From Streptomyces sp. S4.7 (GTDB lineage Bacteria > Actinomycetota > Actinomycetes > Streptomycetales > Streptomycetaceae): a stretch of 64,000 nucleotides of DNA. The stretch covers positions 6,262,001-6,326,000 of the forward strand of contig NZ_CP048397.1 in the NCBI RefSeq assembly GCF_010384365.1. Direction: 5' to 3'. The notes under the pieces were generated by a model. It made no database searches. It saw only the letters and a list, made by a program, of their open reading frames with translations, and was not told where the DNA came from. The translations under genes and the position numbers were made by a program. Of the stretch, positions 11,531-18,270 are shown piece by piece. Within the stretch, counting starts at the first letter, position 1, and every line of letters starts with the position of its first letter.

Positions 11531-12253
11531 ATGGGCTGGCACGGGGAGCCGTTGGTCGGATTCGATCTGGAGACGACCGGTACGGAGCCGCTGGAGGCGC
11601 GCATCGTGACGGCCGCGGTGATCGCGGTGCGGGACGGCGCGGTGGAGGAGCGGCGGGACTGGCTGGCCGATCCGGGCATCCGGATCCCGGAGCAGGCGTC
11701 GGCGATCCACGGGGTCACCAGCGAGCGGGCGTCGGCCGAGGGGCGGCCCGCGCGTGAGGTGGCCGACGAGATCGCGACCGCCCTGGCCGAGTACTGGACG
11801 CGGGGCGTGCCGGTGGTGGCGTACAACGCGTCGTTCGATCTGACGCTGCTCGCGGCGGAGTTGGCGCGGCACCGGCTGCCGTCGCTGAACGACCGGGTGG
11901 GCGGCGGGCCGATCGGCCCGGTGATCGATCCGTACACGATCGATCGCGCCGTCGACAAGTACCGGCGTGGCAAGCGGAATCTGGAGGCCGTCTGCACCGA
12001 GTACGGGGTGGTGCTGGACAGCGCGCACAACGCGGGCGCGGACGCGCTGGCCGCCGTGCGGGTGGCGACGGCGATAGCGGGCCGCCACCGCCAGGTCGGC
12101 GCTCTCACGGCGGCGGCGCTGCACGAGCGGCAGATCGCCTGGTACGCGGAGTGGGCGGCGGACTTCCAGAGCTTCCTGCGCCGCAAGGGCAACACGGACG
12201 CGGTGGTCGACGCGGAGTGGCCACTGCGCGAACTGGTCCCGGCGGCGGGCTGA
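11531..12253 (+). CDS. DEDDh 3'-5' exonuclease
   Basis: 240-aa DnaQ-fold exonuclease. Exo I motif is VGFDLETTGTEP (res 9-20, Asp12 and Glu14), Exo II is VAYNASFDLTLL (around res 97-108), and Exo III-epsilon HNAGADALAA supplies the final His and Asp (around 167-176). These are the metal and general-base residues of the DEDDh group. Proteins of this size without a polymerase domain are annotated as 3'-5' exonucleases in Streptomyces; a repair or proofreading role is possible. ATG at 11531 with GAGGGAGGA nearby upstream. Confidence 0.9.
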   Translation: MGWHGEPLVGFDLETTGTEPLEARIVTAAVIAVRDGAVEERRDWLADPGIRIPEQASAIHGVTSERASAEGRPAREVADEIATALAEYWTRGVPVVAYNASFDLTLLAAELARHRLPSLNDRVGGGPIGPVIDPYTIDRAVDKYRRGKRNLEAVCTEYGVVLDSAHNAGADALAAVRVATAIAGRHRQVGALTAAALHERQIAWYAEWAADFQSFLRRKGNTDAVVDAEWPLRELVPAAG

Positions 12254-12305
12254 ATCCGAGCCCGCCCGGCGATCAGGGGACGAACCCCGACCGCCGGCCG
12301 GTCCG

Positions 12306-13181
12306 TCAGAAGGGGTACCAGCGCACCTCGGGGTCACCGTCGCGCAGCGACGCGACGCGGCGGCGGAATTCCGTGAGCGCCTTCGGGTTCGTCGGGGCGT
12401 GCTGCGCCACCCACGCGCAGCTCGCCGTCTCGCGGGCGCCGCGCAGCACGGCGCAGCCGGACCAGTCCCGTACGTCCCAGCCGTAGGTGTCCGTGAAGGT
12501 GCCGTACGCCTCCGGGGCCATGCCGTACCGGTCGCGGGAGAGCGCCATCACCACCAGGTCGTGCTCGCGCAGATCGGTGGAGAAGGTCTCCAGATCGACC
12601 AGGACCGGTCCGTCCGGGCCGACATGGACGTTACGGGGCAGCGCGTCGCCGTGGATCGGGCCGGGCGCCAGGTGCGGGGTGAGCGCCGCCGCGGCCGTGG
12701 CGAAGCCGTCCCTGCGCTCGCGCAGGTAGCCGGCGTCGGCCGGGTCGATCGTGTCGCCCGCGATCCGCAGCCACCGCTCCACGCCGCCGAGCAGCTGCCT
12801 GCGGGGCAGCTCGAACGGCGGCGCGGGCAGCGCGTGGACGAGCCGCAGCAGGGCGGCCAGGTCGGCCGGGCCCGCGGGACGTGCGGCGTCGGGCAGCCGC
12901 CGCCAGAGCGTCACCGGGTGGCCGCCCACCGTACGGGCCTTGGGCTCGGCCGCCCGGACCGCCGGGACACCGCTCGCCGCGAGCCAGTCGGCGACGGCCA
13001 GTTCACGCTCGGCGCGCTCCAGCAGCTCCGGCGAGGCGGCGAGGCTCCGGCCGACCTTGACGACCAGGTCGCCCGTCGCGAACACCGCGTTCTCGCCCAG
13101 CGCCAGCAGCTCGGCGCCGTGCGAAGGCCCGTGCGCCACTCCTGCGGCGTCGAGTACGGCGCGCGCCTGTGTCTCGTCCAT
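12306..13181 (-). CDS. Aminoglycoside phosphotransferase-fold protein
   Basis: 291-aa kinase-fold protein (APH/choline kinase family). The catalytic loop is GPIHGDALPRNVHV and the metal-binding loop VLVDLETF; an N-lobe Lys occurs in LVVKVGRS. The start MDETQARAVL at 13181 is where conservation begins; the open frame upstream is Arg-rich and unlike the family. Substrate unknown: members of this family phosphorylate antibiotics, sugars or small metabolites. It is divergent from the sugar ABC operon, with a palindrome at 13332-13348 between them. Confidence 0.85.
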   Translation of the reverse strand: MDETQARAVLDAAGVAHGPSHGAELLALGENAVFATGDLVVKVGRSLAASPELLERAERELAVADWLAASGVPAVRAAEPKARTVGGHPVTLWRRLPDAARPAGPADLAALLRLVHALPAPPFELPRRQLLGGVERWLRIAGDTIDPADAGYLRERRDGFATAAAALTPHLAPGPIHGDALPRNVHVGPDGPVLVDLETFSTDLREHDLVVMALSRDRYGMAPEAYGTFTDTYGWDVRDWSGCAVLRGARETASCAWVAQHAPTNPKALTEFRRRVASLRDGDPEVRWYPF

Positions 13182-13331
13182 CGAACTCTCCCGTGAGTCT
13201 CCCGCGGACCGCCGGCCATCGCCGGTCGTGCGAACCGGGCTCCGCCACACCCCGAACGGTCGCCGGATCGGGCTGCCCGTGGATCGCGTCCGTCCGGCGA
13301 CTGAGGACGAACCGACCACCGGGCGGACATG

Positions 13332-13348
13332 GTGACCGGTCCGGTCAC
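13332..13348. promoter_or_regulatory. Perfect palindrome upstream of sugar ABC operon
   Basis: GTGACCGG-T-CCGGTCAC is a perfect 17-bp inverted repeat, 115 bp upstream of the first permease gene. It is a plausible repressor operator for the sugar importer or for the divergent phosphotransferase. No regulator is encoded next to it. Confidence 0.45.
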
Positions 13349-13406
13349 GGTCCCAAGTCTCGCATCCGTGCAGGTTGGCTTGACGAACCCGGCACTCGTC
13401 AGCACG

Positions 13407-13466
13407 ATGACGGAGGCCGCCGGGGCGGTCATCCCCACAAGCCGCCCGAAGGAGCCGAATCCGTGA
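13407..13466 (+). CDS. Possible 19-codon leader ORF of the sugar ABC operon
   Basis: ATG at 13407 opens a 19-codon frame whose TGA overlaps the GTG start of the permease gene (GTGA). The AAGGAG ribosome site of the permease lies inside it, so its translation would be coupled to the permease. Codon use is G/C-rich at third positions, but the ORF is short and may be chance. Confidence 0.25.
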   Translation: MTEAAGAVIPTSRPKEPNP

Positions 13467-14419
13467 CACTGGCGACCGCGAAGACGCGGTCCGGCAAGAA
13501 GCCGCGGTCCGGCGAAGGCGCGTCAGGAGGCGGGCCGCGGCGGGAGAGGGTGATCGACCGCGGCGCCTGGTTCCTGGTGCTGCCGGCCCTGATACCTATC
13601 CTGGTGCTCAGCGTCGGCCCCCTGCTCTACGGCGTCGTCCTCGCCTTCACCGACGCGCAGTCCGGCCGCACCGAGCCCACCGAGTGGATCGGCACGCTGA
13701 ACTTCCAGGACCTGTATCACGACACACTCTTCTGGGAGTCCTTCCGGATCGGCCTGCTGTGGGCGGTCGGTGTGACCGTCCCGCAGTTCGTGCTCGCCCT
13801 CGGCCTCGCCCTGCTGCTGAACCAGCGGCTGCGTCTGCGCTGGCTCGCGCGGGCCCTGGCGATCGTCCCCTGGGCCATGCCCGAGGTGGTCGTCGGCATC
13901 ATGTGGCGCCTCGTCTACAACGCCGACGCCGGAATCCTCAACGAGACGATCCGCGACTTCGGCCTCGGTGACGGCCGCGACTGGCTCACCGGCCTGGCCA
14001 CCGCACTGCCCGCCGTGATCGTCGTGGGGATCTGGGCGGGCATGCCGCAGACCACCGTCGCGCTCCTCGCCGGACTCCAGAACACCCCGGACGAGCTGCA
14101 CGAGGCGGCGGCCCTGGACGGCGCGGGCGCCTGGCGCCGGTTCCGCACCGTCATCTGGCCCGCGCTCAAGCCGGTCGCGCTCGCCATCACCGCGCTCAAT
14201 TTCATCTGGAACTTCAACTCCTTCGCCCTGGTCTACGTACTGACCAGCGGCGGCCCCGGCGGCCGGACCCGGCTCCCCATGCTCTTCGCCTACGAAGAGG
14301 CGTTCCGCTACGGGCAGTTCGGTTACGCCGCCGCCATGGGCTGCGTCATGGTCGCCGTGATCTCGGTCCTCCTCGCCTTCTACCTGGTGGGACGTCTCAA
14401 GTCGGGGGAGGAGAAATGA
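13463..14419 (+). CDS. Sugar ABC transporter permease (MalF-like)
   Basis: 318-aa inner-membrane subunit of a CUT1-type carbohydrate importer. About six hydrophobic segments are visible, the first at WFLVLPALIPILVLSVGPLLYG. The cytoplasmic EAA loop, which docks the ATPase, is ELHEAAALDGAGAWRRFRTVIWPALKP. The GTG at 13463 is chosen for its AAGGAG site; the longer frame upstream is not conserved. It overlaps the next permease by 4 nt. No ATPase is encoded here; in Streptomyces such importers commonly share the MsiK ATPase encoded elsewhere. Confidence 0.93.
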   Translation: MTLATAKTRSGKKPRSGEGASGGGPRRERVIDRGAWFLVLPALIPILVLSVGPLLYGVVLAFTDAQSGRTEPTEWIGTLNFQDLYHDTLFWESFRIGLLWAVGVTVPQFVLALGLALLLNQRLRLRWLARALAIVPWAMPEVVVGIMWRLVYNADAGILNETIRDFGLGDGRDWLTGLATALPAVIVVGIWAGMPQTTVALLAGLQNTPDELHEAAALDGAGAWRRFRTVIWPALKPVALAITALNFIWNFNSFALVYVLTSGGPGGRTRLPMLFAYEEAFRYGQFGYAAAMGCVMVAVISVLLAFYLVGRLKSGEEK

Positions 14420-15255
14420 GTCTCCGCACCAGCAGGCCGGCGCGCGCAGGGCAGTACCTCGCGCTCCTCTGCTATCTGGTCTTCCTCGCCTTCCCGTTCC
14501 TGTGGCTGATCTCCACCGCCTTCAAACCGGCGCGTGAGCTGGGCAGTCTGCACCCCACCTGGATACCGGACAGCCCGACCCTGGAGAACTTCCGGCAGGC
14601 GTTCGACGAGCAGCCGCTCCTCCGGGCCGCCGGCAACAGCCTCACCGTCGCGCTCTCCGCCGCCCTGATCGCCGTCGTCATCGCGACGCCGATGGCCTAT
14701 GTGATGGCCCGGCAGCGGAGCCGGCTCGCGACGGCGGCGACCGGATGGGTCGTGGTCAGCCAGGCGTTCCCGTTCGTCCTGGTGATCATCCCGCTCTTCC
14801 TGGTACTGAAGAACCTCCATCTGATCAACTCCCTGCTCGGGCTGATCATGGTGTACGTGGTGTGGTCCCTGCCGTTCGCGCTCTGGATGCTGGTCGGTTA
14901 CGTACGGGCCGTCCCCGCCGAGCTGGAGGAGGCGGCGGCCGTCGACGGCGCGGGCCGGCTCCGTACGCTCGTCTCGGTCACTGCCCCGCTGCTGGCGCCG
15001 GGCATCGTCGCCACCGCGATGTTCGCCTTCATCACGGCGTGGAACGAGTTCTTCTTCGCGCTCGTCCTGCTCAAGTCCCCGGAGAAGCAGACGCTGCCGG
15101 TGATCCTCACCCACTTCCTCGGCGCCGAGGGCGTCGCCGACCTGGGGCCGCTCGCGGCGGCGGCGTTCCTCGCGACGATTCCCTCACTCGTCATCTTCGC
15201 GATCATCCAACGACGGATCACGGGCGGCATGCTCGCCGGGGCGGTGAAGACCTGA
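14416..15255 (+). CDS. Sugar ABC transporter permease (MalG-like)
   Basis: 279-aa second permease, with six predicted membrane segments and the EAA loop AELEEAAAVDGAGRLRTL. The C-terminal PVILTHFLG and QRRITGGMLAGAVKT are typical of CUT1 MalG/AraQ-type subunits. Translation is coupled on both sides: its ATG overlaps the previous stop, and its TGA overlaps the next ATG (TGATG). Confidence 0.94.
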   Translation: MSLRTSRPARAGQYLALLCYLVFLAFPFLWLISTAFKPARELGSLHPTWIPDSPTLENFRQAFDEQPLLRAAGNSLTVALSAALIAVVIATPMAYVMARQRSRLATAATGWVVVSQAFPFVLVIIPLFLVLKNLHLINSLLGLIMVYVVWSLPFALWMLVGYVRAVPAELEEAAAVDGAGRLRTLVSVTAPLLAPGIVATAMFAFITAWNEFFFALVLLKSPEKQTLPVILTHFLGAEGVADLGPLAAAAFLATIPSLVIFAIIQRRITGGMLAGAVKT

Positions 15256-16601
15256 TGCGTACGAGAAGCCTGACGGGTACGGGTACGGGCGCGCGTGCCC
15301 GGCTGGTGGCCGCTGCCGCCGCCCTCGGACTGCTGCTCACCGGCTGCTCGGGCGGCGACGGCGAGTCGTCGGACGGGCGGATCACCCTGCGCTTCCAGTC
15401 GCTGGCCTGGCAGGACGAGTCGGTCCAGGCCAACAAGGAGCTGGTGAAGGAGTGGAACGCCGCCCATCCCGACGTCCGGGTGGAGTACGTACAGGGAAGC
15501 TGGGACAGCGTCCACGACCAACTGCTCACCTCCTTCGAAGGCGGTGAGGCGCCCGACATCATCCATGACGCCTCGGACGACCTCGCCGACTTCGCGTACG
15601 GCGGCTATCTCGCCGACCTGGACGGGCTGCTGCCCGACCGGCTGAAGCGGGACATCCCGGAACGCAGCTGGGAGACCACGGAGTTCGGGGACGGGGTGTA
15701 CGGCGTGCCGTTCCTCCAGGAGCCGCGCGTGCTGATCGCCAACAAGAAGATCCTGGAAGCCTCCGACGTGCGGATCCCGACGGTCGGGAAGCCGTGGACC
15801 TGGGCCGAGTTCAGGGCGGCCACGAAGGAACTCACAGCGGGGGAGGGGCGGAAGCCGGGGGCCGGGCAGGCGGAGTACGGGGTGGCCTGGCCGCTCAAGG
15901 ACCCGGTCTCCGCGACGCTCAACCTCAGCCGGTCCACCGGCGGGCGGCTTTTCCACCGGGGCGCGGACGACAAGGTGACGATCCACTACACCGAGGCCGA
16001 CGCCGAGGTCCCCGCCGTCATCCACGACCAGGTCAACAGCGACGGCAGCGCGTCGGGCGCCACGCTCGGCATGGGCGGTTCCGACACGCTGCCGGGGTTC
16101 TTCGGGGGGAAGTACGCGATGGTGCCGCTCGGCTTCTCGTACCGGCAGCAGATCATCCAGCAGGCGCCGAAGGGTTTCGAGTGGACGGTGCTGCCGGCCC
16201 CCGCCGGGGCCGACGGTGCGACGCAGGGGGTCAGCCCGCAGACCCTGTCGGTCTCCGAGGACACGCCTCACAAGAAGGAGGCGGTGGCTTTCATCGACTT
16301 CCTGCTCCAGCCCGAGAACATGGTCCGCCTCGCCCGGGGCGACTGGATGCTGCCCACCGGTACGGCGGCGCTCGCAGACCCGTCCCTGCACACCGCGAAG
16401 CACGGCTGGGGGACCGGTGCGGCGCTCGCCCGCGAACTGCTGCCGGCGCCCGCGCAGTCGGTGCGCGGCTACCCGGAGTGGAAGGACAAGGTCGCCACAC
16501 CGGCGCTCCAGGAGTACTACAGCGGCGCGATCGACCGCGCCGAACTGAAGAAACGCCTGGAGAAGGACGGCAATCTGGTGCTGGCCCGCTACCAGCGCTA
16601 G
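15255..16601 (+). CDS. Extracellular sugar-binding lipoprotein
   Basis: 448-aa solute-binding protein of the CUT1 importer. It has an Arg-containing n-region, a hydrophobic stretch and a lipobox LLTGC at about residues 27-31, so it is probably an anchored lipoprotein. The body has the family pattern (FQSLAWQDESVQANKELVKEWNAAHPDV, then DIIHDASDD and YGVPFLQEPRVLIANK). The ligand cannot be told from sequence. The last codon is followed within 2 bp by the inverted-repeat-bounded element at 16604. Confidence 0.93.
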   Translation: MRTRSLTGTGTGARARLVAAAAALGLLLTGCSGGDGESSDGRITLRFQSLAWQDESVQANKELVKEWNAAHPDVRVEYVQGSWDSVHDQLLTSFEGGEAPDIIHDASDDLADFAYGGYLADLDGLLPDRLKRDIPERSWETTEFGDGVYGVPFLQEPRVLIANKKILEASDVRIPTVGKPWTWAEFRAATKELTAGEGRKPGAGQAEYGVAWPLKDPVSATLNLSRSTGGRLFHRGADDKVTIHYTEADAEVPAVIHDQVNSDGSASGATLGMGGSDTLPGFFGGKYAMVPLGFSYRQQIIQQAPKGFEWTVLPAPAGADGATQGVSPQTLSVSEDTPHKKEAVAFIDFLLQPENMVRLARGDWMLPTGTAALADPSLHTAKHGWGTGAALARELLPAPAQSVRGYPEWKDKVATPALQEYYSGAIDRAELKKRLEKDGNLVLARYQR

Positions 16602-16603
16602 GG

Positions 16604-16780
16604 CCTGTCCGGCGGATCTTGCCGGGCTCGCGGTCCCTGGCACGCGCCCTCCCGGCGTTGTCGTCGGTCCGTATGGCTCCGCCATGCCTCCCTCCTCCGC
16701 CTTGCGATCGCACGCACCAACGTGACATCAGCCGCTACCGCGGCGGGTCCGGGCCAATCCCCGAAGATCCGCCGGACAGG
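16604..16780. repeat. 177-bp element bounded by 17-bp inverted repeats
   Basis: CCTGTCCGGCGGATCTT (16604-16620) and its exact reverse complement (16764-16780) flank 143 bp without coding capacity. The left arm begins 2 bp after the stop codon of the sugar-binding protein gene. The organisation is that of a non-autonomous MITE-like or REP-like element. I recall related sequence in other Streptomyces intergenic regions, but could not check. No target-site duplication is obvious. Confidence 0.55.
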
Positions 16781-16972
16781 ACCTGGGTCCTGTCTTCACA
16801 CTGGCCTCTGGCTCACGACGCCCGGCACGCACGCCCGCCGCGTTGTCGGACTCGCCCGAGTACGCCCGGTACGGATGCGATCCTCCGTCTCGCGTTCGCA
16901 CGCACCGGACGCCGTGAGCCCCGCCCTGCGGGCGGACGACCCCAGTTCGAGGACAGGACCTGGAGGACGCTC

Positions 16973-17052
16973 CTCCGGCTCTCCGGCTCTCCGGCTCTCC
17001 GGCTCCCCGGCTCCCCGGCTCCCCGGCTCCCCGGCTCCCCGGCTCCCCGGCT
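16973..17052. repeat. Tandem octamer array, ten copies
   Basis: Four copies of CTCCGGCT (16973-17004) run directly into six copies of CCCCGGCT (17005-17052). The two variants form homogeneous blocks, as expected from slipped-strand expansion. The array ends 26 bp before the candidate AAAAT element of the erm promoter. Confidence 0.9.
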
Positions 17053-17077
17053 TCCTCCCCGGCGTTTCGGCGGGGGG

Positions 17078-17115
17078 AAAATCGGTTGCGCGAGACGAAC
17101 CGGCCCGTCTAGCGT
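17078..17115 (+). promoter_or_regulatory. Candidate WblC/WhiB7-type promoter of the erm locus
   Basis: An AAAAT tract (17078-17082) lies 3 bp upstream of a TTGCGC -35 (17086-17091), followed by an 18-bp spacer and a TAGCGT -10 (17110-17115). An A/T tract immediately upstream of the -35 is the known hallmark of promoters activated by WhiB7/WblC, which controls intrinsic macrolide resistance in actinobacteria. The predicted transcript would start close to the leader ATG at 17123. Regulation by WblC is inference. Confidence 0.6.
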
Positions 17116-17122
17116 CCATGGG

Positions 17123-17242
17123 ATGGGTAGCAACTTCATGGCGATCGTAGAGACCCGCTGCGTCCGGGGCTCCGTCGCCGCCTTTTCCCGGCTGCGGCGC
17201 GCCCCCGGCGCCCTGACCGGTCCGGGGATCTTCGACCGCTGA
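17123..17242 (+). CDS. Candidate erm leader peptide (39 aa)
   Basis: A 39-codon ORF, starting MGSNFMAIVETRC, lies between the candidate promoter and the methyltransferase gene. It contains SRLRRA (residues 22-27), an Arg-x-Arg (+X+) motif of the kind known to stall macrolide-bound ribosomes in erm leader peptides such as ErmDL. The -10 box ends 7 nt before the ATG, so translation could be leaderless. The stop at 17240-17242 leaves 159 nt to the erm start, enough for an attenuator. There is no experimental support; the assignment is from position and motif. Confidence 0.55.
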   Translation: MGSNFMAIVETRCVRGSVAAFSRLRRAPGALTGPGIFDR

Positions 17243-17290
17243 CTCTCAGCGTCCCCCGCGCGCACCGATCCGCGATCCTGCACGGTCCTT

Positions 17291-17325
17291 CGTGATCCGT
17301 GATCCGTGATCCGTGATCCGTGATC
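17291..17325. repeat. Five tandem CGTGATC heptamers in the erm leader region
   Basis: Five perfect copies of CGTGATC, followed by one degenerate CGTGCGC, lie between the leader ORF stop and the erm start. The unit contains GATC, and adjacent copies could pair in several registers, which might affect mRNA folding. The repeat may equally be neutral slippage. Confidence 0.85.
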
Positions 17326-17401
17326 CGTGCGCCGCTTCACCCTGCTCCGGTCAGGGCCTTCGTCTGCCCACGAAGCCCTTTCAGGAGACAGGACGCAGGC
17401 C

Positions 17402-18187
17402 ATGGCCCGCAGCCCGCGGCACCGCCGATCCCGCACGCTCTCGCAGAACTTCCTCACCGACCGCGCCACCGCGGCCCGATTCGTGCGCTCCGCCCGCCCC
17501 GACCCCACCGGGCTGCTGCTCGAAGTCGGTCCCGGGAAAGGCGCGTTGACCACCGCTCTCGCACCGCACTGCCGCGAGCTGCGCGCGTACGAGATCGACT
17601 CCGGGCTCGTCCCGGAACTCCGCTCGACCCTCGCCGCCTCACCCCATGTGCGGGTGTACGAGCGGGACTTCGTCACCGTGCGCCCGCCACGCGAACCCTT
17701 CGCGGTCGTCGGCAACGTGCCCTTCTCGCGCACCGCCGGCATCGTCGACTGGTGCCTCGGCGCCTCCGCGCTGACCGACGCCACGCTCATCACCCAGCTC
17801 GAATACGCCCGCAAGCGCACCGGGGACTTCGGGTGCTGGTCGCTGCGGACGGTGGAGACCTGGCCGTGCGTCGAGTGGCGGCTGCTCGGCCGGATCGGGC
17901 GGCGGGAGTTCCGCCCGGTGCCGCGCGTGGACGCGGGCGTCCTGCGCGTCGAGCGGCGCCCGCGCCCGCTGCTGCCCGCGGCCCAGCTCGCCGACTACCG
18001 GCGGCTGGTCGCGGTGGGCTTCGCAGGGGTCGGCGGGTCGCTGTACGCGTCGCTGCACCGGTCCGGCCACCCGCGCCGCCGGCTCGACGCGGCGTTCGAC
18101 GCGGCGCGTGTCGACCGCGCGGAGATCGTCGCGTTCGTGCCGCCGGGGGCATGGCTGACCCTGCACGCGGTGCTGAGCCGCAGCTGA
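17402..18187 (+). CDS. Erm-type 23S rRNA adenine N6-methyltransferase
   Basis: 261-aa S-adenosylmethionine-dependent methyltransferase of the Erm/KsgA family. Erm enzymes methylate A2058 of 23S rRNA and block macrolide-lincosamide-streptogramin binding. Visible motifs: SQNFLTD (14-20), SAM motif LLEVGPGKGALT (39-50), acidic ligand YEID, and the adenine-binding NVPF (105-108). The QNFL start and lack of a KsgA C-terminal domain favour Erm over KsgA. The ATG at 17402 follows AGGAGA. The macrolide glycosyltransferase downstream repeats the lrm(ermO)-mgt arrangement known from S. lividans, so an Erm(O)-like monomethyltransferase is likely. Confidence 0.9.
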   Translation: MARSPRHRRSRTLSQNFLTDRATAARFVRSARPDPTGLLLEVGPGKGALTTALAPHCRELRAYEIDSGLVPELRSTLAASPHVRVYERDFVTVRPPREPFAVVGNVPFSRTAGIVDWCLGASALTDATLITQLEYARKRTGDFGCWSLRTVETWPCVEWRLLGRIGRREFRPVPRVDAGVLRVERRPRPLLPAAQLADYRRLVAVGFAGVGGSLYASLHRSGHPRRRLDAAFDAARVDRAEIVAFVPPGAWLTLHAVLSRS

Positions 18188-18231
18188 GCCCCGTCCGGCG
18201 GCCCTGGTGTCGAACGAGAGCGAACGAGTAG

Positions 18232-18264
18232 AACGAGACGTCTCGTCTCGTTTGATGCTAGGCT
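18232..18264 (+). promoter_or_regulatory. Palindromic operator and promoter of the glycosyltransferase gene
   Basis: AACGAGACG (18232-18240) and CGTCTCGTT (18244-18252) form a perfect inverted repeat with a 3-bp spacer. ACGAGACGTCTCGT within it is also a perfect 14-bp palindrome. Two further GAACGAG units lie just upstream. A TAGGCT -10 (18259-18264) ends 6 nt before the ATG at 18271, indicating a leaderless transcript. The palindrome overlaps the -35 position, as expected for a TetR-type repressor site; the regulator is not encoded here. Confidence 0.6.
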
Positions 18265-18270
18265 GCGGGT

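Larger units (their letters stand above)
16602..17122. other. Repeat-rich intergenic region before the erm locus
   Basis: About 520 bp without a supported gene. It contains an inverted-repeat-bounded element (16604-16780), a CAGGACC..GGTCCTG hairpin (16778-16793), two copies of GGACAGGACCTGG (16774-16786 and 16951-16963), an octamer tandem array (16973-17052) and the candidate erm promoter (17078-17115). A segment around 16640-16725 is loosely repeated around 16830-16915 (CGTTGTCG, GCGATC, CGCACGCACC blocks). Confidence 0.6.

Noticed and set aside
10207..12195. 662-codon minus-strand frame opposite the HEPN-like and exonuclease genes
   Set aside because: Spans two real genes and their intergenic gap; shadow frame.
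16973..17052. Octamer array as a coding repeat (PGSPAPRL periodicity in overlapping frames)
   Set aside because: The frames that read through it have no supported start or domain; the repeat is a DNA-level slippage product.
17402..18187. KsgA (16S rRNA dimethyltransferase) as identity of the methyltransferase
   Set aside because: N-terminal SQNFLTD, NVPF motif, missing KsgA C-terminal features and the neighbouring macrolide glycosyltransferase favour Erm.
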